From VAXT01 sp963850415 (GTDB lineage Bacteria > Actinomycetota > Thermoleophilia > Gaiellales > Gaiellaceae), in contig CAWKLE010000003.1 of the NCBI GenBank assembly GCA_963850415.1, positions 744,001-808,000 on the forward strand: DNA of 64,000 nucleotides. Reading direction: 5' to 3'. The position numbers were made by a program, and so were the translations under genes. A model generated the notes under the pieces. That model was given only the letters and a program-made list of their open reading frames with translations, was not told the DNA's origin and did no database searches. Below are positions 33,353-40,539 of the stretch, one piece after another (position 1 is the stretch's first letter; the number at the start of each line of letters is the position of its first letter).

Positions 33353-34948
33353 GTGGGCAGCTTCGGCGCACACGAAGAGCTTCAGCTCCTGCTGCTGCTC
33401 CTGACGGCCCTGGCGCTGCTCCTGCTCGCCGACCCGCTGCGCATCCCGTACCCGATCCTGCTCGTCGTCGGAGGGCTCGTGCTCGGCTTCGCGCCCGGCG
33501 TCCCGACGGTCACCCTGCCGCCCGACGCGGTGATCATCGGAATCCTCCCGCCGCTCCTCTACTCGGCGGCCTTCAACACCGGCCTGCGCGACCTGAAGCG
33601 GAACATCCGCTCGATCTCTCTGCTCGCGATCCCGCTCGTGGCCGTGACCATGGTCGGCGTCGCCGTCGCGGCGCACTACGTGGTCGGCCTCTCCTGGGCC
33701 CCGGCGTTCGTGCTCGGCGCCGTCGTCTCTCCGACCGACCCGATCGCCGCGACGTCGATCGCGCACAGGCTCGGCGTCCCCCGGCGGGCGATCGCGATCG
33801 TCGAAGGGGAGAGCCTCGTCAACGACGGAACCGCGCTCGTCCTCTTCAAGTTCGCCGCCGCCGCGGTCGTCGCCGGCTCCTTCTCGCTCGCCCACGCCGC
33901 GGGCGACTTCGTCTGGACCGTCGCCGGTGGAATCGCGGCCGGGCTGCTGATCGGGCGCGCCATCCGCTTCATCCGCTTCCGGGTGAACAACCCGCCGCTG
34001 GAGGTGACGATCGCCTTCCTCACCGGCTACATCGCCTACCTGCCCGCAGCGGCGATCGGCGTCTCCGGCGTGCTCGCGGTCGTGACGGCGGGCGTCTACA
34101 TGGGCTGGCACACGCCCGAACTGACGAACGTCGACACACGGCTGCAGGGCGACGGCTTCTGGCAGATCTTCAACTTCCTGCTGAACGCGCTCCTCTTCGG
34201 GCTCGTCGGCCTCCAGCTCAGGCCGATCCTCGACCAGCTGCACGGCCTCTCCTGGCAGCAGCTCGTCGGCTACGCGGCGCTCCTCTGGGTCGTCGTCATC
34301 GCCGTCAGGTTCGCGGGCGGGTTCCCGATCGCACACGTCCCGCGCTGGGTCTCGCGAAGCCTCCGTGAGCGCGACCCGACGCCGCCGTGGCAGTTCATCG
34401 CCTTCATCGGCTGGGCCGGCATGCGCGGCGGCGTCACGCTCGCCGCCGCACTGGCGATCCCGCTCGAGACCGACGCCGGAGCTCCGTTCCCCGACCGCGC
34501 GCTGATCGTGTTCCTCGCCTTCTCGATCGTGCTCTCGACGCTGGTCATCCAGGGGCTTTCACTGCCCGGAGTCGTGCGCCTGCTGAAGCTCGAACGGGAC
34601 GACGACCTAGACGAGCGAGAGGACGCGAAGGCCAGGATCCACGCGGTCGATGCAGGGCTCGCGCGGCTCGAAGAGCTCGTCGACGAGGAGTGGGTCCGCG
34701 AGGACACGGCCGAGCGTGTCCGCGGCATGTACAACTTCCGCCGCAACCGCTTCGGCGCCCGGCTCGACGGCTCCGACGAGGACGGGCTCGAGGCGCGCTC
34801 GCAGGACTTCCAGCGGCTGCGGCTCGAACTGCTCGACGCGGAGCGCATGGCCGTCGTCGCGCTCCGCAACGAGGGGAGGATCAGCGAGGACGTCATGAAC
34901 CGCGTCACGCGCGACCTCGATCTCGAGGAATCGCGGCTAGACGTGTAG
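33353..34948 (+). CDS. CPA1-family Na+/H+ antiporter
   Basis: 531 aa from GTG 33353. Residues 1-415 contain about 12 membrane spans. Signature regions are LPPLLYSAAFNTGLRDLKRNIRSI, GAVVSPTDPIAATSIAHRLGVPRRAIAIVEGESLVNDGTALVLFK (about 120-165) with the paired acidic residues of CPA1 exchangers, and FIGWAGMRGGVTLAAALAIP (about 360) with the conserved Arg. The last 115 residues are a charged, helical cytoplasmic tail (ERDDDLDEREDAKARIHAVDAGLARLEEL...), as in the bacterial TIGR00831 group. The coding region from 34270 is antisense to the open frame of the convergent sugar transferase. Confidence 0.92.
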   Translation: MGSFGAHEELQLLLLLLTALALLLLADPLRIPYPILLVVGGLVLGFAPGVPTVTLPPDAVIIGILPPLLYSAAFNTGLRDLKRNIRSISLLAIPLVAVTMVGVAVAAHYVVGLSWAPAFVLGAVVSPTDPIAATSIAHRLGVPRRAIAIVEGESLVNDGTALVLFKFAAAAVVAGSFSLAHAAGDFVWTVAGGIAAGLLIGRAIRFIRFRVNNPPLEVTIAFLTGYIAYLPAAAIGVSGVLAVVTAGVYMGWHTPELTNVDTRLQGDGFWQIFNFLLNALLFGLVGLQLRPILDQLHGLSWQQLVGYAALLWVVVIAVRFAGGFPIAHVPRWVSRSLRERDPTPPWQFIAFIGWAGMRGGVTLAAALAIPLETDAGAPFPDRALIVFLAFSIVLSTLVIQGLSLPGVVRLLKLERDDDLDEREDAKARIHAVDAGLARLEELVDEEWVREDTAERVRGMYNFRRNRFGARLDGSDEDGLEARSQDFQRLRLELLDAERMAVVALRNEGRISEDVMNRVTRDLDLEESRLDV

Positions 34949-35604
34949 CTAGACGGGAGTAGCTGGCGCAGGATGCGCCAGGCGGTGGCGCCGAGGTTGC
35001 GCAGGTAGAGCCGCACGGAGCGGTCGGCGATCCACTCGAGGTCGTGCGCGAGCTTCTCGGCCATCGACGTCTCGTAGCCGCGCCGCACCTGGGCGAAGCC
35101 GGTCAGCCCGGGCCGGACCACGAGCCGCTGCCAGTACGCCGGCAGCTCCGCGGCGAGCTCCTCGAAGAAGCGCGGGCGGATCGGGCGCGGGCCGACGAGG
35201 CTCATGTCGCCTCTGAGCACGTTCCAGAACTGCGGGATCTCGTCGAGCTGCGTCGCGCGCAGCCAGCGGCCGAGCTTCGTCACCTCGGACTCGGTCTGCT
35301 CGACGAGCTCCGACCCGAGGTGATGTCCGATCCGCGCCTCCGCGCCCGGCCGCAGCGTCCGGAACTTCGTCATCGTGAAGACGCGTCCGCCGCGTCCGAC
35401 GCGCTCGCCGCGGTAGAAGACCGGACGTCCCGAGCTGACGAGGTTGGCGATTCCGATCGGAATGGTCAGCGGCAGCGTGATCAGCAGGAGGGATGCGGAG
35501 AGAACGACGTCGAGCGTCCGCAGCTCGAGGTCGACGCGGCGCCGGTCAGGTGTCTCCTGTGCGAGGCGCGAGAACCGCTCGGCAAAGGTGTCCCGGCCTT
35601 GCAT
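34270..35604 (-). CDS. Undecaprenyl-phosphate sugar-1-phosphate transferase (WcaJ/PglC type), frame runs on antisense to the antiporter
   Basis: The conserved enzyme lies between about 34950 and 35604. One membrane segment (LDVVLSASLLLITLPLTIPIGI) leads into VFYRGERVGRGGRVFTMTKFRTLRPGAE, then LGRWLRATQLDEIPQFWNVLRGDMSLVGPRPIRP and RPGLTGFAQVRRGYE. These are the catalytic blocks of bacterial sugar transferases that start glycan assembly on a lipid carrier. The domain normally ends near YLRNLGATAWRILRQLL. Here no stop follows and the frame stays open for a further 225 codons of Ser/Arg-rich sequence on the opposite strand of the antiporter, down to 34270. One base more or less would put TAG at the expected end, so the tail is probably not real. 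Starts at 35616 (GTG) and 35688 (GTG) are alternatives. Confidence 0.75.
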   Translation of the reverse strand: MQGRDTFAERFSRLAQETPDRRRVDLELRTLDVVLSASLLLITLPLTIPIGIANLVSSGRPVFYRGERVGRGGRVFTMTKFRTLRPGAEARIGHHLGSELVEQTESEVTKLGRWLRATQLDEIPQFWNVLRGDMSLVGPRPIRPRFFEELAAELPAYWQRLVVRPGLTGFAQVRRGYETSMAEKLAHDLEWIADRSVRLYLRNLGATAWRILRQLLPSSYTSSRDSSRSRSRVTRFMTSSLILPSLRSATTAMRSASSSSSRSRWKSCERASSPSSSEPSSRAPKRLRRKLYMPRTRSAVSSRTHSSSTSSSSRASPASTAWILAFASSRSSRSSSRSSFSRRTTPGSESPWMTSVESTIEKARNTISARSGNGAPASVSSGIASAAASVTPPRMPAQPMKAMNCHGGVGSRSRRLRETQRGTCAIGNPPANLTAMTTTQRSAA

Positions 35605-35677
35605 CGTCAGGGTCACAGAGTGGTCATTGTTGCCGATGGAGGCGCGGGCAGGGGCGCGGTGCGATACGGCGTTTGCT

Positions 35678-35692
35678 ATAAGCGTCACTTAT
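35678..35692. promoter_or_regulatory. LysR-type operator ATAAGCGTCACTTAT at the LysR start codon
   Basis: Palindrome ATAAG-N5-CTTAT, also fitting the LysR consensus T-N11-A. Its right half overlaps the ATG of the LysR gene (35691), and TATAAG (35677-35682) could be that gene's -10 box, so binding would repress the regulator's own transcription. The only other copy I found is at 40490-40504. Confidence 0.65.
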
Positions 35693-36581
35693 GGACACGC
35701 GCCAGCTGGCTGCGTTCTGCGCTGTGGTCGAGCGCAAAAGCTTCTCCGAGGCAGCCGAGCGACTGGGTGTCACGCAGCCCGCGGTCAGCCAGCAGATCCG
35801 CTCTCTCGAGCAGCGCCTCGGACAGCAGCTCCTCGACCGCTCGGGCCGGCGCGTCGAGCCGACCGAGGCGGGGAACCGGCTCTACCGCAGCGCCCAGCGC
35901 CTGCTCGCGCTCGAGCGGCAGCTGCTCGATGAGGTCGCCGGCGACGCCGAGGGCCCGCTGCGCGGGCAGCTCGCCATGGGCGCCTCGACCGGACCGGGCG
36001 GCACCGTCGTCCCCGTGCTCCTGTGCGAGTTCGCCAAGGCAAACCCAGAGACCACGGTCGACCTCACGATCTCGGACACGCAGACGATCGTCGAGCAGGT
36101 CGCGCGCCGGGAGCTCGAGCTCGGCGTCGTCGGAGCGACGCCGCGGAACCGGGCGGTAGCCTACGAGCCGTTCTTCCACGACGAGGTGATCCTCGTCTGC
36201 CCGCCGGATCACCGGTTTGCCGGCAAGACGATCGCGCTCGACGAGCTGCGTAACGAGGGCCTGATCGCGATGCAGGAGGGCGCGGGCGTGCGGCAGGTGA
36301 TCGACGACGAGCTGCGCGACGCGGGGACGCGGCTCGCCGATCTCGGCGTGCGGCTCGAGCTCGGGCTCCAGGAGTCGGTGAAGAGCGCCGTCGAAGCCGG
36401 GCACGGGGTGACGTTCATCTCGCGGACGGCCGTCGAGCGCGAGCTCGAGACGGGGACGCTCGCCGAGGCGCGGGTGCGCGGCCTCGAGCCGTCGCGCGAG
36501 ATCTCGCTCGTGCGGGCCGCGGGCCGCGTGTCGACCCGGGTCGCCGATGCGTTCGTCGAGTTCGCCCGGGCGCGGCTGTGA
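35691..36581 (+). CDS. LysR-family transcriptional regulator, possible regulator of the sulfur operon
   Basis: 296 aa. The winged helix-turn-helix occupies residues 1-60 (MDTRQLAAFCAVVERKSFSEAAERLGVTQPAVSQQIRSLEQRLG). The effector domain of about 90-296 has the two-lobed fold typical of CysB/CysL/CbbR-type proteins (LAMGASTGPGGTVVPVLLCEFAKANPETTVDLTISDTQ; FFHDEVILVCPPDHRFAG; VKSAVEAGHGVTFISRTAVERE). The start is taken at ATG 35691, preceded by a 2-bp gap from the divergent sugar-transferase frame. A palindrome typical of LysR sites overlaps its start and recurs upstream of the sulfur operon at 40540. That supports, without proving, the idea that this protein controls both. The stop overlaps the next gene's GTG. 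Confidence 0.88.
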   Translation: MDTRQLAAFCAVVERKSFSEAAERLGVTQPAVSQQIRSLEQRLGQQLLDRSGRRVEPTEAGNRLYRSAQRLLALERQLLDEVAGDAEGPLRGQLAMGASTGPGGTVVPVLLCEFAKANPETTVDLTISDTQTIVEQVARRELELGVVGATPRNRAVAYEPFFHDEVILVCPPDHRFAGKTIALDELRNEGLIAMQEGAGVRQVIDDELRDAGTRLADLGVRLELGLQESVKSAVEAGHGVTFISRTAVERELETGTLAEARVRGLEPSREISLVRAAGRVSTRVADAFVEFARARL

Positions 36582-37537
36582 TCGTCCGCTGGGGTCTCGA
36601 CCAGCTCGAGGCTTTGCTCGCGGAGCTCGGCGCGGCCCGTCCGTTCCTCGTCGCGAGCCCGCGCTGGGATCCGCCCGTGGAGGTAACCGCCGAGTGGCGC
36701 GAGGTGCCGTCCGACCGGATCGCGGACGCCGTCGACTCGGCCGGCGGCTGCGACAGCGTCCTGGCAGTCGGCGGCGGCAGCGCGATCGATCTCGCGAAGG
36801 CGATCTCGGCCGAGAGCGGCCTCCCGCTGGTCTCGGTGCCGACGACGTATTCGGGCGCCGAGTGGACGCCGACCTTCGGGATCCGCGATCGCGGCCGGCG
36901 CATGCGAGGCGGTGGCTCCGGCGCGAGGCTCGCCGGGATCGTCTACGACCCGGAGCTCACGCTCGGCCTGCCGCGGCCCGAGACCGTCGGCACTGCGATG
37001 AACGCCCTCGACCACACGGCCGAGGCGCTCTACGTGAAGGGCCGGAACGAGGAGGGCGACCGGGAGGCGGTGGCCGGCGCGAGCCTGATCGGCGAATGGC
37101 TCCCGCGGGTCGTCGAGGCGCCGGACGACCTGGAGGCCCGGCGGAGGCTGCTCGAGGGCGCGATGCACGCCGGCGCAGCGCTGGCCGCGGCCGGCCTCGG
37201 CCTCGCACACGCGATGGCCCAGGCGCTCGGCGGGCGCTTCGGACTCCCGCACGGCGCGATGAACGCGATCACGCTCCCACCGGCGCTCCGCTTCAACGAG
37301 CCGGTCGCAGGCTCCGAGATCGCGCGCTTTGGCGACGCGTTGGGCACCGACGAACCGATCGCCCGCGTACAGGAGCTCGCCCTGCTCGGCGGGTACGAGC
37401 GCCTCCGCGACCAGGGCGTGCCCGAAAACGAGCTCGCCGAGGTCGCGGAGGCCGCCGCAGGCCGGCCGGGCGCGCGGGCGAACCCGCGGCCGGCAACGCC
37501 TTCTCAGATCTCAGACCTGCTGCGGTCCGTCTACTAG
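36578..37537 (+). CDS. Iron-containing alcohol dehydrogenase family protein (maleylacetate-reductase-like)
   Basis: 319 aa, GTGA-overlapped with lysR. The N-terminal NAD-binding half has SVLAVGGGSAIDLAKAISAESGLPLVSVPTTYSGAEWTP, with the GGGS loop and PTT motif. The C-terminal metal domain has TAMNALDHTAEALY, GLGLAHAMAQALGGRFGLPHGAMNAITLP (about residues 206-235). Three His positions of the metal site (DHTAE, LAHAM, LPHG) are present. The pattern is closer to maleylacetate reductases than to classical ADHs; these reduce maleylacetate to 3-oxoadipate. No aromatic ring-cleavage genes are nearby, so another oxo-acid or aldehyde is possible. Tight linkage to LysR suggests co-regulation. Confidence 0.82.
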   Translation: MIVRWGLDQLEALLAELGAARPFLVASPRWDPPVEVTAEWREVPSDRIADAVDSAGGCDSVLAVGGGSAIDLAKAISAESGLPLVSVPTTYSGAEWTPTFGIRDRGRRMRGGGSGARLAGIVYDPELTLGLPRPETVGTAMNALDHTAEALYVKGRNEEGDREAVAGASLIGEWLPRVVEAPDDLEARRRLLEGAMHAGAALAAAGLGLAHAMAQALGGRFGLPHGAMNAITLPPALRFNEPVAGSEIARFGDALGTDEPIARVQELALLGGYERLRDQGVPENELAEVAEAAAGRPGARANPRPATPSQISDLLRSVY

Positions 37538-37737
37538 AACGGCCCTGCGCCTTCCCACCAGCTGGTTTTCACTCCCATGTTGCTCCCCTCTCTTCGAGTA
37601 CAGCCTCCGGTTGGTCTGACGGCTCCACGCCGGTAGGAGGCTGCTCGTCTTCCGCGTGCGAGAGGATGCTCACACGCAGTCCTGAAGAGTCACTGAAAGC
37701 CTCCGCGTTACGATCACCCCGCGGCAGGAGGTATGGC
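37538..37737. other. 200-bp intergenic region before the SARP-type regulator
   Basis: This is the largest gene-free stretch in the window. It is slightly less GC-rich than its neighbours. The only feature I can support is the strong Shine-Dalgarno AGGAGG at 37727-37732. No clear promoter, palindrome or small ORF is evident. Confidence 0.5.
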
Positions 37738-40482
37738 TTGGAGTACCGGATGCTCGGCCCGATCGAGGTAGTGCTGGACGGCCCGCCGCTCTCGGTCCAG
37801 GGCAAGAAGCCGCGTGCCCTGCTGGCGCTTCTGCTCATGCGCCGGAACGAGCCCGTCCCGACCGAGCTGCTGATCGAAGACCTCTGGGGCGACAAGGCGC
37901 CGGCCACGGCGGCGAACACGCTCCAGGTCTACGTCTCGCAGCTGCGCAAGATCGTGAACGATCGCGTGTCGAGGGAGGGCTCCGCGTACCGGCTGCGCGT
38001 CGATCCGGACGAGCTGGACGCGGAACGCTTCGAGCGGCTCGCCGAAGAGGGAGACGCTGCGCTGCGCGGGCGCTCGTTCCGCGAGGCCGCCGACCTGCTG
38101 GCCGAGGGGCTCGCCCTCTGGCGCGGGCCCGCTCTGGCGGACCTGCGCTACGAGTCCTTTGCCCAGGGCGCGATCGCGCGGCTCGAGGAGCTGCGACTCG
38201 TCGCGAACGAGAACCGGATCGAGGCCGACCTCGGGCTCGGCCGCCACGACCAGGTGATCGGCGAGCTCGAGGCGCTGATCGCCGAGCACCCGGCGCGTGA
38301 GCGGCTGCGGAGCCTGCAGATGCTCGCGCTCTACCGGGCGGGGCGTCAGGCCGATGCGCTCGACGCGTACCAGGCGGCACGCGACATGCTCCTCGACGAC
38401 CTCGGGCTGGAGCCCGGCCCCGAGCTACGCGAGCTCGAGCAGGCGATCCTTCGCCAGGACGAGACGCTCTCGCGCCGGCCTCTACCGCAGAGCAACGTCC
38501 CGGTGCGCGCTAGTACGCTCGTCGGCCGCAGGCGCGAGCTGGACGAGGTGACGAGCGCGCTGCGCGGCCCGACGCGGGTGCTGACGCTGACCGGGCCCGG
38601 CGGCTCGGGGAAGACGAGGCTCGCGATCGAGGCGGCGAACATCCTTGCGGACGAGCTCGTGGACGGCGCCTTCTTCGTCGCGCTGGACGCGATCCGCGAT
38701 CCGGCGCTGCTTCTGCCGGCGATCGCGGAGGCGGTCGCGGTGAAGGAGAGCGGCGACCGCTCGCTCGCCGAGAACCTCGCCGAGCGCCTGGCCGGGCGCC
38801 AGGCGCTGCTCGTGATCGACAACTTCGAGCAGCTGGCGGAGGCGGCTCCGGTGCTGTCCGAGGTGCTGGAGGGCGCGCCGGGCCTTTCGTTCCTCGTCAC
38901 GAGCCGTTCGGCGCTGCGGGTCTCGGGCGAGCAGGAGTACCCGCTCGACCCGCTCGACCTCGAGGACGCGGTCGCCCTTTTCGTCGAGCGCGCCAGGGGA
39001 GCCGACCCGCGCTTCGCGCTGACGAACGAGAACGCATCCGCGGTCGAGGAGATCTGCGCACGCCTGGACGGGCTGCCGCTCGCCGTCGAGCTCGCCGCGG
39101 CGCGCACGAAGCTCCTGCCGCCCGATGCGATGCTCGCGCTGCTCGACGAGCGCCTCGACCTGCTCAGCCGCGGCGCGCGCGACCTGCCGCAGCGGCACCA
39201 GGCGCTCCGCGACACGGTCGCCTGGAGCTACGACCTGCTCGGACCGGACGAGAAGACGCTGTTCGCGCAGCTGTCCGTCTTCGGCGGCGGCTTCACACTC
39301 GAGTCCGCCGTCGCCGTTTGCGACGCGTCGCTCGACGGCGTGGCGACGCTGCTCGACGACAGCCTGCTCGAGCGTGACGGCCCGCGGTTCAAGATGCTGG
39401 AGACGATCCGCGAGTACGCGCTCGAGCAGCTGGCAGCCGAGCAGGAACCCGACGACGTCAGGCGCCGCCACGCGGAGCACTTTCTCAAGCTCGCGGAGTC
39501 GGACCCCGTGGCCGAGCAGGCCGCCTGGCTCGTGCGGATGGACGCAGAGCGGGACAACTTCCGCGAGGCGCTTTCGTGGTCGCTCGACACGCGTGAGGCG
39601 AGCCTCGGCCTGCGGCTCGCGGCCGCGCTCTGGGAGTTCTGGTGGGTGCGTGGCTACCTCGCCGAGGGGCGCGGCTGGCTCGACGTGGCGCTTCTCCGCG
39701 GCCGGTCGGCGGCGCCGGAGCTCCGCGCGCGCGCCCTGCACGCGGCCGGAAGCCTCGCTACCCGCCAGGGCGACTACGAGTCTGCCGGCTCGTTGTTCGA
39801 GGAGAGCCTCGCCATCTGGGAGGAGCTGGACGACGCTGCCGGGACGGCGCGCTCGCTGCTCTCGATGGGCACGGTCGCCGCAGAGCAGGGCGACCAGGAG
39901 CGTGCGATCGAGCTCTCGGAGGGTGCGGCTGAGCTCTACGACGAGTCCGGGGACCAGCGGGGTCACGCGCTCGCGATCAGCAACCTCGGCGGGATCGCCC
40001 TCGAGCGCGGCGAGTACGCGAAGGCGGCGTCGCTGAGTGAGCAGGCGTACGGGCTCTTCGAGACCCTCGAGGACAGCGAGGGCATGGCGTTCGCGCTCGT
40101 CAACCAGGGGTTCGCGGCGCTCTCGCAGAAGCAGCACGACCGGGCGATCGACCTCCTTCGGCAGGCGCTTCGTAGGCTCGCCGAGCTCGAGTTCAGGGAC
40201 GTGATCGGCTATTGCTTCGAGGGGCTTGCCGCGGTGCTCGCGTTCACGGATCGTCCCGAGGAGGCAGCGCGTCTGCTGGGCGCCGCGGAGGCGCTGCGGG
40301 AGAGCCTGGGCGTCGGGCTTGCGCCGGCGGAGCAGACGACGCACGAGGAGACGGTCGAGGCGGTGCGGTCGGCGCTGGCCGAGCCTCAGTTCGGCGGGGC
40401 CTGGCGAGAGGGCCGGGAGCTGCCGCTCGAGGATGCGATCGCCTACGCGCTCGAGGAAGAGACCCTACGCATCCAGCGGTAG
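37738..40482 (+). CDS. SARP/AfsR-type regulator: OmpR-like DNA-binding, BTAD, STAND ATPase and TPR domains
   Basis: 914 aa from the TTG at 37738, chosen because AGGAGG lies 5 nt upstream; the first in-frame ATG (37750) is too far away. Residues 1-95 form a winged-helix DNA-binding domain (YRMLGPIEVVLDGPPLSVQGKKPRALLALLL; ANTLQVYVSQLRKIV). Residues 100-245 are a bacterial transcriptional activation (BTAD) domain. Residues 260-560 are a STAND ATPase: Walker A LTGPGGSGKTRL, LLVIDNFEQLAEAAP and LVTSRSALRVSGEQEYPLDPLDLEDAV. The remainder is TPR repeats. This is the AfsR plan. Its ATPase-TPR half closely resembles the cyclase-linked protein at 5655, so the two may share an ancestor. Its position between lysR/Fe-ADH and the sulfur operon does not itself show a target. 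Confidence 0.9.
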   Translation: MEYRMLGPIEVVLDGPPLSVQGKKPRALLALLLMRRNEPVPTELLIEDLWGDKAPATAANTLQVYVSQLRKIVNDRVSREGSAYRLRVDPDELDAERFERLAEEGDAALRGRSFREAADLLAEGLALWRGPALADLRYESFAQGAIARLEELRLVANENRIEADLGLGRHDQVIGELEALIAEHPARERLRSLQMLALYRAGRQADALDAYQAARDMLLDDLGLEPGPELRELEQAILRQDETLSRRPLPQSNVPVRASTLVGRRRELDEVTSALRGPTRVLTLTGPGGSGKTRLAIEAANILADELVDGAFFVALDAIRDPALLLPAIAEAVAVKESGDRSLAENLAERLAGRQALLVIDNFEQLAEAAPVLSEVLEGAPGLSFLVTSRSALRVSGEQEYPLDPLDLEDAVALFVERARGADPRFALTNENASAVEEICARLDGLPLAVELAAARTKLLPPDAMLALLDERLDLLSRGARDLPQRHQALRDTVAWSYDLLGPDEKTLFAQLSVFGGGFTLESAVAVCDASLDGVATLLDDSLLERDGPRFKMLETIREYALEQLAAEQEPDDVRRRHAEHFLKLAESDPVAEQAAWLVRMDAERDNFREALSWSLDTREASLGLRLAAALWEFWWVRGYLAEGRGWLDVALLRGRSAAPELRARALHAAGSLATRQGDYESAGSLFEESLAIWEELDDAAGTARSLLSMGTVAAEQGDQERAIELSEGAAELYDESGDQRGHALAISNLGGIALERGEYAKAASLSEQAYGLFETLEDSEGMAFALVNQGFAALSQKQHDRAIDLLRQALRRLAELEFRDVIGYCFEGLAAVLAFTDRPEEAARLLGAAEALRESLGVGLAPAEQTTHEETVEAVRSALAEPQFGGAWREGRELPLEDAIAYALEEETLRIQR

Positions 40483-40489
40483 TCTCTAG

Positions 40490-40504
40490 ATAAGGCAGGC
40501 TTAT
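40490..40504. promoter_or_regulatory. LysR-type operator ATAAGGCAGGCTTAT upstream of the sulfur operon
   Basis: ATAAG-N5-CTTAT with arms identical to those of the site at 35678-35692 and only the 5-nt spacer different. Its centre is about 43 bp before the GTG at 40540, which is also the likely transcription start. That is where LysR proteins contact activated promoters. Confidence 0.65.
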
Positions 40505-40527
40505 GTCTGCGATTAGTATTTGGCTGA

Positions 40528-40533
40528 TATAGT
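40528..40533 (+). promoter_or_regulatory. -10 box TATAGT of the sulfur operon
   Basis: TATAGT ends 6 nt before the GTG at 40540, giving a leaderless mRNA. No good -35 hexamer is seen 16-18 bp upstream, which suits an activator-dependent promoter with a LysR site just upstream. Confidence 0.55.
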
Positions 40534-40539
40534 CGCGCT

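Noticed and set aside
36547..37737. An open frame extending the SARP gene about 400 codons upstream
   Set aside because: It lies across the iron-ADH gene in another frame and is Arg/Gly-rich shadow sequence.
37733..37752. ATG codons at 37732-37734 and 37750 as the SARP start
   Set aside because: The first is out of frame. The second is about 17 nt from the AGGAGG, whereas TTG 37738 is in frame and 5 nt away.
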